A stretch of 40,100 bases of DNA from Oxalobacteraceae bacterium UBA6704 (GTDB lineage: Bacteria > Pseudomonadota > Gammaproteobacteria > Burkholderiales > Burkholderiaceae_D): NCBI GenBank assembly GCA_002454505.1, contig DKJA01000071.1, forward strand, positions 1-40,100. The letters are read 5' to 3'. Positions 24,870 through 33,568 of this stretch are shown here, one piece after another. The stretch's first letter is position 1. Each line of letters begins with the position of its first letter. The position numbers and the translations under genes are program-made. The notes below the pieces were generated by a model. That model saw only the letters and a program-made list of their open reading frames with translations. It did not search any database and was not told where the DNA came from.

Positions 24870-26425
24870 CATGCCTCCTCGGGCAGTTTCTTCTTGCGCG
24901 ACTTCGGCATCGACATGAAGATGGCCGAACCCTGCTTCTTCTTGCCGAACAGCGTGGCGTCGGACGTGCCGTCCGAGCAGCCGTTGCCGAAGCTGAAGCC
25001 GCAGCTGCCCTTGTCGTTGAAGCTGTCCTCGGCCATTTCCTTGTGGCTGCTGGGGATCACGAAGCGGTCTTCGTAGTTCGCGATGGCCATGATGTGGTAC
25101 ATGTCCTCGACGGTGGCCTGGTCCAGCCCCACCTGCCGCAAGGCCTCCACGTGTTCGACGCCTTCGACGCTCTTGCCGCGCATATAGGCACGCATCGCCA
25201 GCATCCGGTCCAGCGCCTTCAGCACCGGCGCCTGGTCGCCCGCCGTCAGCAGGTTGGCCAGGTACTGCACGGGGATGCGCAGGCTGGCCGTATCCGGCAG
25301 CACGCCATTGGTGCCCAGCTTGCCCGATTCTGCCGCGGCCTGGATCGGCGACAGCGGCGGGATGTACCACACCATCGGCAGCGTGCGGTATTCCGGGTGC
25401 AGCGGAAAGGCGATCTTCCACTCCATCGCCATCTTGTAGACGGGCGATTTCGCCGCCGCCTCCAGCCACGCGTCCGGGATGCCCTGGCGCCGCGCCTCGG
25501 CAATCACGGCCGGATCGTGCGGGTCGAGGAACAGGTCCAGCTGCGACTGGTACAGGTCACGTTCGTCCGCCACCGATGCCGCCGCCTCGATCTTGTCCGC
25601 GTCATACAGCAGCACGCCCAGGTAGCGGATGCGGCCCACGCAGGTTTCCGAACACACGGTCGGCTGGCCCGCCTCGATGCGCGGGTAGCAGAACGTGCAT
25701 TTTTCCGCTTTGCCGGAAGACCAGTTGTAGTAGATCTTCTTGTACGGGCAGCCCGAGATGCACATGCGCCAGCCGCGGCACTTGTCCTGGTCGATCAGCA
25801 CGATGCCGTCGTCTTCCCGCTTGTAGACGGAACCGGACGGGCACGAGGCCACGCACGCCGGATTCAGGCAATGCTCGCAAAGGCGCGGCAGGTACATCAT
25901 GAAGGTGTTCTCGAACGTGCCGTACATCTCCTTCTGCATGCTGTCGAACAGCTTGTCCTTGCTGCGCTTGGCGAACTCGCCGCCCAGGTCGTCCTCCCAG
26001 TTCGGGCCCCACTCGATCTTGTCCATCTTCTCGCCCGTCAGCACGGACACGGGCCGTGCGGTCGGCGGCGTTTCCGACAGCGGCGCCTGCTGCAGGTGCT
26101 CGTAGTCGTAGGTGAACGGCTCGTAGTATTCGTCGATCTGCGGCAGGTTCGGGTTGGCGAAGATATTGGCAAGGATCTTCAGCCGGCCGCCCTGGCGCGG
26201 CTCGATCCTGCCGGCGTCGGTGCGGCGCCAGCCGCCGTGCCACTTGTCCTGGTTTTCCCATTCCTTCGGATAGCCGATGCCGGGCTTGGTTTCGACGTTG
26301 TTGAACCACGCGTATTCGACGCCGTCGCGGCTCGTCCACACGTTCTTGCACGTGACGGAACAGGTATGACAGCCGATGCATTTGTCGAGGTTCAGCACCA
26401 TGCCGATTTGCGCTCTGATTTTCAT
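24869..26425 (-). CDS. narH: Respiratory nitrate reductase, iron-sulfur subunit NarH
   Basis: The 518-residue protein carries electrons from NarI hemes to NarG through three [4Fe-4S] and one [3Fe-4S] cluster. All four cysteine groups are visible: CIGCHTCSVTCKNVW (residues 16 on), CEHCLNPACVASCPSG, CRGWRMCISGCPYKK (where the Trp replaces Cys and defines the 3Fe cluster) and CTFCYPRIEAGQ..CSETC. Length fits the family (about 510). It is located 12 bp after narG and overlaps narJ at the stop. Confidence 0.97.
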   Translation of the reverse strand: MKIRAQIGMVLNLDKCIGCHTCSVTCKNVWTSRDGVEYAWFNNVETKPGIGYPKEWENQDKWHGGWRRTDAGRIEPRQGGRLKILANIFANPNLPQIDEYYEPFTYDYEHLQQAPLSETPPTARPVSVLTGEKMDKIEWGPNWEDDLGGEFAKRSKDKLFDSMQKEMYGTFENTFMMYLPRLCEHCLNPACVASCPSGSVYKREDDGIVLIDQDKCRGWRMCISGCPYKKIYYNWSSGKAEKCTFCYPRIEAGQPTVCSETCVGRIRYLGVLLYDADKIEAAASVADERDLYQSQLDLFLDPHDPAVIAEARRQGIPDAWLEAAAKSPVYKMAMEWKIAFPLHPEYRTLPMVWYIPPLSPIQAAAESGKLGTNGVLPDTASLRIPVQYLANLLTAGDQAPVLKALDRMLAMRAYMRGKSVEGVEHVEALRQVGLDQATVEDMYHIMAIANYEDRFVIPSSHKEMAEDSFNDKGSCGFSFGNGCSDGTSDATLFGKKKQGSAIFMSMPKSRKKKLPEEA

Positions 26426-26437
26426 GTTATTTACCTT

Positions 26438-29400
26438 TCATGCCTGCTCGGCCGATGGGCGTTCCAGCCAGTCCACCTGGTTCATCTTGCGTACCACGAC
26501 GAATTCGTCGCGGTTGGAACCCACCGTACCGTAGTAATTGAAGCCCCACGACAGTTGCGCATAGCCGCCGATCATGTGCGTCGGCTTCGTCACGGCGCGG
26601 GTGACCGAGTTGTGGATGCCGCCCCGCTTGCCGGACATCTCGGCGCCGGGCACGTTGACGATCTTTTCCTGGGCGTGGTACATGATCGTCATCCCCACCG
26701 GAACGCGCTGGCTGACGATGGCCCGCGCCGTCAGCGTTCCGTTCACGTTGAACACTTCGATCCAGTCGTTGTCGACGATGCCGGCCGACTGCGCATCCGT
26801 CTCGGACAGCCATACGTGCGGGCCGCCGCGCGACAGCGTCAGCATCCGCAGATTGTCCGAATAGGTGGAGTGGATCCCCCACTTCTGGTGCGGCGTGATG
26901 AAGTTCAGCGCGATTTCCTTGTTGCCGTTCGGGCTGGCGCCCATTGCCGCTGCCGTCGTGCGCGTGTCGATCGCCGGCTTGTACACGCAGAAGCCTTCGC
27001 CGAAGTCGCGCATCCACCGGTGATCCTGGTAGAACTGCTGGCGGCCCGTCAGCGTGCGCCATGGGATCAGCTCATGCACATTGGTGTAGCAGGCGTTGTA
27101 GCTGACCTCTTCCGACTCGAGGCCCGACCAGGTGGGCGACGAGATGATCTTGCGGGGCTGCGCCTGCACGTCGCGGAAGCGGATGCTGTCGTGCTCGCGG
27201 GGCAGCGCCAGGTGCGTGTGGTCGCGGCCCGTGATTTTCGACAGCGCCGCCCACGCCTTGACCGCCACGTGGCCATTGGTTTCCGGCGCCAGCGACAGGA
27301 TCATCTCGGCCGCATCGATCGCCGTGTCCAGCCTTGGCTGGCCCTGCGACACGCCCTCTTCCAGCACCGTGCGGTTGATGCCGCGCAGGACATCCACTTC
27401 GTGGCCCGTTTTCCAGCCGATGCCCTTGCCGCCGTTGCCCGCCTTTTCCAGCAGCGGCCCGATCGACGTGAATTTCTTGTGGATCTGGCGATAGTCCCGC
27501 TCGACGACCGTCATGTTCGGCATCGTCTTGCCGGGGATCGGCTCGCATTCGCCGGCGCGCCAGTCCTTCGGATCGAAAGGCTGGCCCAGTTCGCCCGGCG
27601 TGTCGTGCATCAGCGGCGTCAGCACGATGTCCTTGCGCGTGCCCAGATATTCGCCGCCGATTTCGGTGAACTTCTGCGCGATGCCCTTGTAGATTTCCCA
27701 GTCCGAGCGGGACTGCCACAGCGGTTGCACCGCTTCCGACAGCGGGTGGATGAACGGGTGCATGTCGGACGTGTTCAGGTCGTCCTTCTCGTACCAGGTG
27801 GCCGTCGGCAGCACGATGTCACCGTACAGGCAGGTGGTCGACATGCGGAAGTCCAGCACCACCAGCAGATCGAGCTTGCCTTCGGCGGCGGGACGCACCT
27901 TGACGTCGCGCGGCTTGATGCAGTGGTCCTCGTCGCTCATCAGCGCATTCTGCGTGCCCAGCAGGTACTTCAGGAAGTACTCGTGGCCCTTGCCGGAGCT
28001 GCCCAGGATGTTCGAACGCCAGACGAACATATTGCGGGGGAAGTTGGCCGGATTGTCCGGATCGTCGCAGGAGAACTGCAGCTTGCCTTCCTTGATCTGG
28101 CGGACCGCGTACGCCGCGGGCTCCTCGCCGGCGGCAGCGGCCGCATCGACGACGTCCAGCGGATTGATGTCCAGCTGCGGCGCGGACGGCAGCCAGCCCA
28201 TGCGCTCGGCCTTCGCGTTGTAGTCGAGAAGGCTCATCGGCGCCACGTCGTCACCGGCCGTCGGCGCCGCGATATCGGACGTGTGCAGCTTTTCATGGCG
28301 CCACTGGCTGCTGTGCGCGTAGAAGAACGACGTGCCGTTCATCTGGCGCATCGGGCGGTTCCAGTCCAGCGCGAAGGCCAGCGGCGTCCAGCCGGTCTGC
28401 GGGCGCAGCTTTTCCTGGCCCACGTAATGGGCCCAGCCGCCGCCGGACTGACCGATGCAGCCGCACATCATCAGCATGTTGATGATGCCGCGGTAGGTCA
28501 TGTCCATGTGGTACCAGTGGTTCAGCGCCGCGCCGACGATCACCATGCTCTTGCCGCGCGTCTGGTCGGCGTTCTGCGCGAACTGGCGCGCCACCGTGAT
28601 CACATCGGCCGGCTTGACGCCGGTATGCTTCTCCTGCCAGGCCGGCGTGTACGGCACGTCGTCGCCGTACGAGGCGGCCACGTTGCCGCCGCCCAGGCCG
28701 CGGTCGATGCCGTAATTGGCCAGCGACAGGTCGAACACGGTCGCCACCAGCGCCGTGCTGCCGTCGGCCAGCGTCACGCGCTTGACCGGCACGTGCCGCT
28801 GCAGCAAGTCCTGCGCATCGCGGCCGCCGAAGTAGGCGAAGCCCACCGGCACCACGTCGTCGGCACAGCCGATCAGCGACAGCCGCGGATCGACGGGCGC
28901 GTTGTTGCCGCCCTCCTTCATCTCCAGGTTCCACTTGCCGTCCTCGCCCCAGCGGAAGCCGATCGAGCCGGCCGGCGCGACGATGCGGCCGCTGGCGTCG
29001 TCGATCAGCAGCGTCTTCCAGTCCGGATTATTGGCTTCGTCGAGGTTGTTGGCCAGGTGCGAGGCGCGCAGGAAGTACTCCGGTATCAGCGTGCCTTCGT
29101 GTTCCTTCAGCAGCACCAGCATCGGGAAGTCGGTGTACTGCTTGGCGTAGTCGCGGAAGTAAGCCGACTGGCTCTGGGCATGGAACTCCTTCAGGATCAC
29201 ATGACCCATTGCCATCGCCAGCGCGGCATCGGTGCCCTGGCGCGGCGCCAGCCAGATGTCGCCGAACTTGGCCATCTCGCCGAAGTCGGACGACACGGCC
29301 ACCGTCTTGGTGCCCTTGTAGCGCACCTCGGTATAGAAGTGGGCATCCGGCGTGCGCGTCATCGGCACGTTCGAGCCCCATACCATCAGGTAGGTCGAGT

Positions 29401-30133
29401 TGTACCAGTCGGCCGATTCCGGCACGTCGGTCTGCTCGCCCCACACCTGCGGGCTGGCCGGCGGCAGGTCGCAGTACCAGTCGTAGAACGACAGCGCCAC
29501 GCCGCCGATCAGCGACAGGTAGCGCGTGCCGGCCGCGTAGCTGACCATCGACATGGCGGGAATCGGCGAGAAGCCGACCACGCGATCGGGCCCGTACTTC
29601 TTGATCGTCAGCGCATTGGCGGCGGCGATCATCTCGTTGCAGTCGTCCCAGCTGGCGCGCACGAAGCCGCCCAGGCCGCGCACGGATTTATAGCGCTTGG
29701 CCCGTTCCGGATCCTGGCTCACGTATTCCCAGGCGGCGACCGGATCCATCGTCTTGCGGGCCGCGCGCCACATTTCCATCAGCCGGCCGCGGATCATCGG
29801 GTATTTGACGCGCTGGGCCGAATACACGTACCACGAGTAGCTGGCGCCGCGCGGGCAGCCGCGGGGTTCATGGTTCGGCAGGTCCGGCCGCGTGCGCGGG
29901 TAATCGGTCTGCTGGGTTTCCCACGTGATCAGGCCGTTCTTGACGTACACCTTCCAGCTGCACGAGCCGGTGCAGTTGACGCCGTGCGTGGAGCGCACGA
30001 TCTTGTCGTGCTGCCAGCGCTGGCGGTACGCGTTTTCCCATGTGCGGTCTTCGTCGACGACGGCGCCATGGCCGTTCGAGAACGTGGACGTGGGCTTGCT
30101 GAAGAACTTCAGCCGGTCCAGAAAATGACTCAT
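26438..30133 (-). CDS. narG: Respiratory nitrate reductase, molybdenum subunit NarG
   Basis: This 1231-residue catalytic subunit reduces nitrate to nitrite on the cytoplasmic side of the membrane, using bis-MGD molybdenum. The N-terminal FS0 cluster ligands are H50, C54, C58 (THGVNCTGSCSW) and C93 (PRGCPRGA), matching H49/C53/C57/C92 of E. coli. The segment STYLMVWGSNVPMTRTPDAHF contains the region of the molybdenum-ligating Asp. The ATG at 30133 has GGAGG upstream; an open frame 12 codons longer is not supported. No Tat signal is evident, as usual for NarG. It is the first gene of narGHJI-ppiC, preceded by a 288-bp gap. Confidence 0.97.
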   Translation of the reverse strand: MSHFLDRLKFFSKPTSTFSNGHGAVVDEDRTWENAYRQRWQHDKIVRSTHGVNCTGSCSWKVYVKNGLITWETQQTDYPRTRPDLPNHEPRGCPRGASYSWYVYSAQRVKYPMIRGRLMEMWRAARKTMDPVAAWEYVSQDPERAKRYKSVRGLGGFVRASWDDCNEMIAAANALTIKKYGPDRVVGFSPIPAMSMVSYAAGTRYLSLIGGVALSFYDWYCDLPPASPQVWGEQTDVPESADWYNSTYLMVWGSNVPMTRTPDAHFYTEVRYKGTKTVAVSSDFGEMAKFGDIWLAPRQGTDAALAMAMGHVILKEFHAQSQSAYFRDYAKQYTDFPMLVLLKEHEGTLIPEYFLRASHLANNLDEANNPDWKTLLIDDASGRIVAPAGSIGFRWGEDGKWNLEMKEGGNNAPVDPRLSLIGCADDVVPVGFAYFGGRDAQDLLQRHVPVKRVTLADGSTALVATVFDLSLANYGIDRGLGGGNVAASYGDDVPYTPAWQEKHTGVKPADVITVARQFAQNADQTRGKSMVIVGAALNHWYHMDMTYRGIINMLMMCGCIGQSGGGWAHYVGQEKLRPQTGWTPLAFALDWNRPMRQMNGTSFFYAHSSQWRHEKLHTSDIAAPTAGDDVAPMSLLDYNAKAERMGWLPSAPQLDINPLDVVDAAAAAGEEPAAYAVRQIKEGKLQFSCDDPDNPANFPRNMFVWRSNILGSSGKGHEYFLKYLLGTQNALMSDEDHCIKPRDVKVRPAAEGKLDLLVVLDFRMSTTCLYGDIVLPTATWYEKDDLNTSDMHPFIHPLSEAVQPLWQSRSDWEIYKGIAQKFTEIGGEYLGTRKDIVLTPLMHDTPGELGQPFDPKDWRAGECEPIPGKTMPNMTVVERDYRQIHKKFTSIGPLLEKAGNGGKGIGWKTGHEVDVLRGINRTVLEEGVSQGQPRLDTAIDAAEMILSLAPETNGHVAVKAWAALSKITGRDHTHLALPREHDSIRFRDVQAQPRKIISSPTWSGLESEEVSYNACYTNVHELIPWRTLTGRQQFYQDHRWMRDFGEGFCVYKPAIDTRTTAAAMGASPNGNKEIALNFITPHQKWGIHSTYSDNLRMLTLSRGGPHVWLSETDAQSAGIVDNDWIEVFNVNGTLTARAIVSQRVPVGMTIMYHAQEKIVNVPGAEMSGKRGGIHNSVTRAVTKPTHMIGGYAQLSWGFNYYGTVGSNRDEFVVVRKMNQVDWLERPSAEQA

Positions 30134-30421
30134 TCCTGCCTCCCTGTTCGTGACGCTCCGCTGCAACACGCGGTGGAGCTGTCGATGGAATGAGTCTAGG
30201 GGCCGGGCGTGGTGCTGAACATCGGCAGGAAGTGCCGCGCGGTAGTGGGGGAAGGAGTAGGACGCTAGCCCGATCGGACTAGGCGGACGGCGGGTCCTAA
30301 TGGACGACAGGATTAACAGTCGGGACTATCCGTGAGCGCGTCGGAAAGATTACAATGGCAGCCTTGCCGCGCCGGCCGACTCGGCAGGGATTCGCTGTAA
30401 TGTACATCCGGAAAGCGACGA
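30134..30421. promoter_or_regulatory. Promoter region between narG and the two-gene module
   Basis: The gap separates divergent narG and the hypothetical module. On the narG strand TACTCCT (plus-strand 30253-30259) fits the NarL heptamer TACYYMT, about 120 bp before the ATG. Other flanking words (ctaggcgg, cctaatgg) do not form a clear second heptamer, and I found no good Fnr box. The single match could be chance. Confidence 0.35.
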
Positions 30422-31006
30422 ATGAGCTTCATCAAGGATCACTGGATCAGAATTGCTTATCTGCTGATCTCAATTGCCATGTGCGCCACTGGCGCCAATT
30501 ACTTTTCGGAGATCACCGGCTCGCCCGAGAAGCTGAATCAATTTTCTTATATAGGCACAGTTGCGACACTGATCGCCCTGCTGATCGCCATCTGCGAGAT
30601 ATTCCATAATATCCATGTTTCGAAGAGCATCCAGCGGCAGGCGCGCCAATATCTGCAACGCGCCGAAAACCTGGACCGTACGGCGTTCTCCAGCGAATGC
30701 CTGTGCTCACTGGATGAGGTCAGCTCATATCTGCACGTGGAGAATTACCTTGTCGCACTGAAGTGCTTCCAGCATTTCAGACGGACTTACGCCCGTTTCT
30801 CGGGAAGCGTTCAACCTCATGGCCTGCTCGGCAAGGAGATCGAGCGGGTTGAGATTTCGCTGCAGACAGGTACACATACGTCCGCACGCGCGCCACTGAC
30901 CAAGGCAACCAGATCCGAAATCCAGAATGGCCTCATCACGATCAAAGGAATCCTGGAAGAAGCCAACTTAAAAAGGAGGGAAGACTATGTTTCCCAAAAA
31001 GATTGA
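30422..31006 (+). CDS. Hypothetical two-helix membrane protein
   Basis: The 194-residue protein has two hydrophobic helices (about 8-28, WIRIAYLLISIAMCATGANY, and about 42-62, YIGTVATLIALLIAICEIF), followed by a cytoplasmic part of about 130 residues predicted to be helical and charged. I recognise no family for certain; the 2TM-plus-helices design recalls SLATT-type effectors, but that is only an architectural resemblance. Its bases look less GC-biased than the nar genes on both sides, suggesting transfer. The final 20 bp overlap the next gene, whose Shine-Dalgarno lies inside this one, so the two are co-translated. The Shine-Dalgarno for the ATG at 30422 is weak. Confidence 0.75.
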   Translation: MSFIKDHWIRIAYLLISIAMCATGANYFSEITGSPEKLNQFSYIGTVATLIALLIAICEIFHNIHVSKSIQRQARQYLQRAENLDRTAFSSECLCSLDEVSSYLHVENYLVALKCFQHFRRTYARFSGSVQPHGLLGKEIERVEISLQTGTHTSARAPLTKATRSEIQNGLITIKGILEEANLKRREDYVSQKD

Positions 31007-31289
31007 TGACTTTGTCATGGCACTGACAAAAAAGACCTCGGCGGGAGAGCTGAGCTGGAAATACGACGACAACCGGGCACTGGTCGAAACAGCTACGTCC
31101 ACGTTCTCCGCAAGCCTGCGATATGCGTTCAGCGACATCAATGAAATGGGCGAATTTGTGCTGGTCTATTGCGACAAAGCCGACAACAAGGAATACCGCT
31201 TCTATACGAATCAGGAGTACGCCGATTACGAGCATGCCCGCGTGCTCTACGACGTAGCAAAATCGTCGGAACTCAAGCTGCCGTTCTGA
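30987..31289 (+). CDS. Hypothetical small protein paired with the 2TM protein
   Basis: The 100-residue soluble protein begins behind a perfect AGGAGG (7 nt before the ATG at 30987). It reads as one helix (KKIDDFVMALTKKTSAG), then a run of beta strands (LSWKYD, STFSASLRYAF, GEFVLVYCD, EYRFYT) and a C-terminal helix (YADYEHARVLYDVAKSS). No known domain is certain; the pattern of a short helix, W in the first strand and a final helix resembles small beta-sheet proteins seen in accessory loci. It overlaps the upstream membrane-protein gene by 20 bp, so the two likely function together. Composition is less GC-rich than the flanks. Confidence 0.75.
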   Translation: MFPKKIDDFVMALTKKTSAGELSWKYDDNRALVETATSTFSASLRYAFSDINEMGEFVLVYCDKADNKEYRFYTNQEYADYEHARVLYDVAKSSELKLPF

Positions 31290-31344
31290 GGCGCGCACGT
31301 CCGTTCCCGCGGAAGCGCGTGCAGCTAGGGCGCGACTCCCACTC

Positions 31345-31377
31345 AAAAAGGGGCACGCCAAACCAGCCGGCGTGCCC
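31345..31377 (-). terminator. Terminator of the nsrR-narK-dnr operon
   Basis: On the minus strand GGGCACGCC and GGCGTGCCC (plus-strand arms 31351-31359 and 31369-31377) form a 9-bp stem with a 9-nt loop, followed by TTTTT (31345-31349). It lies about 70 bp after the regulator's stop codon. Confidence 0.85.
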
Positions 31378-31383
31378 GCAAAT

Positions 31384-31431
31384 GGCGTGGCGGCCGGGCC
31401 GCTGCGGGATCAACGAGCCGGCCGCCACGCC
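31384..31431. repeat. 14-bp inverted repeat next to the terminator
   Basis: GGCGTGGCGGCCGG (31384-31397) and CCGGCCGCCACGCC (31418-31431) are perfect complements around a 20-bp loop. The element sits between the regulator's stop codon and the T-run terminator, giving a double hairpin at the 3' end of the mRNA. Confidence 0.8.
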
Positions 31432-31444
31432 CGGGGAAGTGACG

Positions 31445-32125
31445 TCAGCCGGCGCAGGCCTTCAGCTTTTCGACGTCGGGAATCGAAATGCGCCGGCCCT
31501 TGAAGGCAATCAGCTGGCGGGCGCTGAGGTCGGCCATGATGCGGCTGAAGTGCTCCGGCGTCAGGTTCAGCCGCGATGCCAGCACGGCCTTGGTGGCCGG
31601 CAGCGTCAGCTCGCTGCTGCCCGCCTCTTCGCAATCCTTCAGCAGGTAGCCGACCACGCGCTGGGTACCCGAGCGCAGCGAATACGACTCCATGTCGCAC
31701 ATCAGCGCATGCATGCGCTGGCTGACGCCGGCCAGCATCGTGCAGGCGAATTCCGGATCGCTGTGGATCTCGCGGAAGATCACCGGCTTCGATACGTGCA
31801 GCAGCATGGTGTCCTCCATCGCCTGTGCCGTGACGATGTACGGCTTCCCCATGAACATCAGCGCCTCGCCGAAGCTCTGCCCCGCGCCAACCAGTTCGAC
31901 CACCTTCTCGGCCCCCTGCGCGGACGTGAAGGCCAGTTTCACCTGGCCATACATGACGATGTGGAAGCCCACGCACGGTTCGCCGCGCTGGAACACCAGC
32001 TCGCCCCGTTCGACCCTGACCTTGCTGGTGCCCAGCGCGATGCGATCCAGTTCGTCCGGCCGCAGCCGCGCGAACAGCGGCACCTTCGACAGAAACGCCT
32101 GCACCTTGATCCTGCTCTTGTCCAT
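31445..32125 (-). CDS. Crp/Fnr regulator of the Nnr/Dnr type
   Basis: The 226-residue protein has a cyclic-nucleotide-type barrel (about 15-130, GELVFQRGEPCVGFHIVMYG, VELVGAGQSFGEALMF) and a winged HTH (about 165-220) with LASRLNLTPEHFSRIMADLSARQLI. It lacks the N-terminal Fnr cysteine cluster, so direct oxygen sensing through a 4Fe-4S cluster is unlikely. Position at the end of the nsrR-narK1-narK2 operon and opposite nor/nir suggests an NO- or nitrite-responsive Nnr/Dnr-like activator. ATG 32125 (GGAGG 5 nt upstream) is preferred over 32128. It would be the best candidate to bind the CTGGATCA boxes of norZ and nirK. Confidence 0.88.
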   Translation of the reverse strand: MDKSRIKVQAFLSKVPLFARLRPDELDRIALGTSKVRVERGELVFQRGEPCVGFHIVMYGQVKLAFTSAQGAEKVVELVGAGQSFGEALMFMGKPYIVTAQAMEDTMLLHVSKPVIFREIHSDPEFACTMLAGVSQRMHALMCDMESYSLRSGTQRVVGYLLKDCEEAGSSELTLPATKAVLASRLNLTPEHFSRIMADLSARQLIAFKGRRISIPDVEKLKACAG

Positions 32126-32163
32126 CATGTCCTCCCGTCGTGGTTACCGGCGATGCGCGCGGG

Positions 32164-33549
32164 TCAGCACGGCATCGGCGCGTTGCGGCGCGCATAGCAC
32201 CACCAGGTGATCAGGATGCAGCTGGCGTAGTAGGCGATGAACCAGTACAGCGCGGCATCCGGCCGGCCCGTCATGGCGATCGACGTGCCGTAGCTTTTCG
32301 GGATGAAGAACGCGCCGTAGGCCGCCACCGCGGACGTGAAGCCCAGCACGGCGGCCGACTCCTTGTTCGCATCGACGATCGCCTGGTCCTGTTCGGCCTT
32401 CGACTTGCCGGCCGCGGCGCGCTGGTGCTGCGTCATGAAGATCACCGGAATCATGCGGAATGTCGACGCGTTGCCGATGCCCGTGCCGGCGAACAGCAGC
32501 ATGAACATCCAGAAGAACAGCGTGAAGTTCCCGGTACTGCCGGCCTGCGGCAGGAAGGCGATCACGCCGAACACGGCGGCGATCATGCCGGCAAAGGTCC
32601 ACAGCGTGACGCGCGCACCGCCCAGCCTGTCGGCGATGATGCCGCCGGCCACGCGGGCAAACGCGCCCACCAGCGGGCCGAGGAAGGCGTACTGCAGCGG
32701 ATTCACGTCGGGGAACTGGGTCTTGATCAGCAGCGGGAACGCGGCCGAATAGCCGATGAAGGAGCCGAAGGTGCCCGTGTACAGCCAGCACATCAGCCAG
32801 TTGTGCTTGCGGCCGAAGATCACCGCCTGCTCGGCGAACGACGCCTTGGCGGACGCCAGGTCGTTCATGCCGAACCACGCCAGCAGCGTGCTGACGACGA
32901 TGAACGGCACCCAAATGAAGCCCGCGTTCTGCAGCCAGATCGCGTCGCCATGGCCCGGCGTGACCGGCACCTGCGCGGCGCCGCCGACGGCGCCGAACAC
33001 GCCCGCGGTGATCACCAGCGGCACGACGAACTGCACCGCCGACACGCCCAGGTTGCCAAGGCCCGCATTCATGCCCAGCGCGTAGCCCTTCTGCGCCTTC
33101 GGGTAGAAGAAGCTGATATTGGCCATCGACGAGGCGAAGTTGCCGCCGCCCAGGCCGCACAGCAGCGCGAGCACCAGCATCGTCGGGTAGCCCGTGGCGG
33201 GATCCTGCACGGCCAGGCCGATGCCGATCGCCGGCACCAGCAGCGATGCGGTGGACAGCGCCGTCCATTTGCGGCCGCCGAACACGGGCACCATGAACGA
33301 GTAGAAGATGCGCAGCGTGGCGCCGGACAGGCCCGGCACCGCGGCCAGCCAGAACAGCTGGTTGGTGCTGTAGGTTAAGCCGATCACCGGCAGGTTGACG
33401 ACGACGACGCTCCACACCATCCAGATGGCGAAGGCCAGCGCCAGCGCGGGAATCGAGATCCACAGGTTGCGGCTCGCAGTGCTGCGCCCGCCCTGCTGCC
33501 AGAAAGCCGGCACTTCCGGCTCCCAGGTGTCGATCAGGTATTTGCTCAT
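32164..33549 (-). CDS. NarK2-type nitrate/nitrite transporter
   Basis: The 461-residue, 12-helix MFS protein has the nitrate-signature motifs of the NNP family: GGGNFASSMANISFFYPK and a second glycine-rich GNASTFRMIPVIF, with a long loop containing AGKSKAEQDQAI. In denitrifiers NarK2-type carriers exchange cytoplasmic nitrite for nitrate. The gene follows narK1 by 19 bp and precedes the Dnr-like gene by about 38 bp. The paired narK1-narK2 form is familiar from Paracoccus and Pseudomonas, where the two parts act together. Confidence 0.93.
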   Translation of the reverse strand: MSKYLIDTWEPEVPAFWQQGGRSTASRNLWISIPALALAFAIWMVWSVVVVNLPVIGLTYSTNQLFWLAAVPGLSGATLRIFYSFMVPVFGGRKWTALSTASLLVPAIGIGLAVQDPATGYPTMLVLALLCGLGGGNFASSMANISFFYPKAQKGYALGMNAGLGNLGVSAVQFVVPLVITAGVFGAVGGAAQVPVTPGHGDAIWLQNAGFIWVPFIVVSTLLAWFGMNDLASAKASFAEQAVIFGRKHNWLMCWLYTGTFGSFIGYSAAFPLLIKTQFPDVNPLQYAFLGPLVGAFARVAGGIIADRLGGARVTLWTFAGMIAAVFGVIAFLPQAGSTGNFTLFFWMFMLLFAGTGIGNASTFRMIPVIFMTQHQRAAAGKSKAEQDQAIVDANKESAAVLGFTSAVAAYGAFFIPKSYGTSIAMTGRPDAALYWFIAYYASCILITWWCYARRNAPMPC

Positions 33550-33568
33550 ATTGGTTTACTCCGAGAGG

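Noticed and set aside
23318..30193. A plus-strand frame of about 2290 codons open across the nar operon
   Set aside because: It is antisense to narGHJI-ppiC, its composition is His/Arg/Gln-rich without domains, and such long antisense frames are expected from GC-biased codon use.
30253..30259. A paired NarL site (7-2-7) upstream of narG
   Set aside because: Only one heptamer matches; no inverted partner two bases away.
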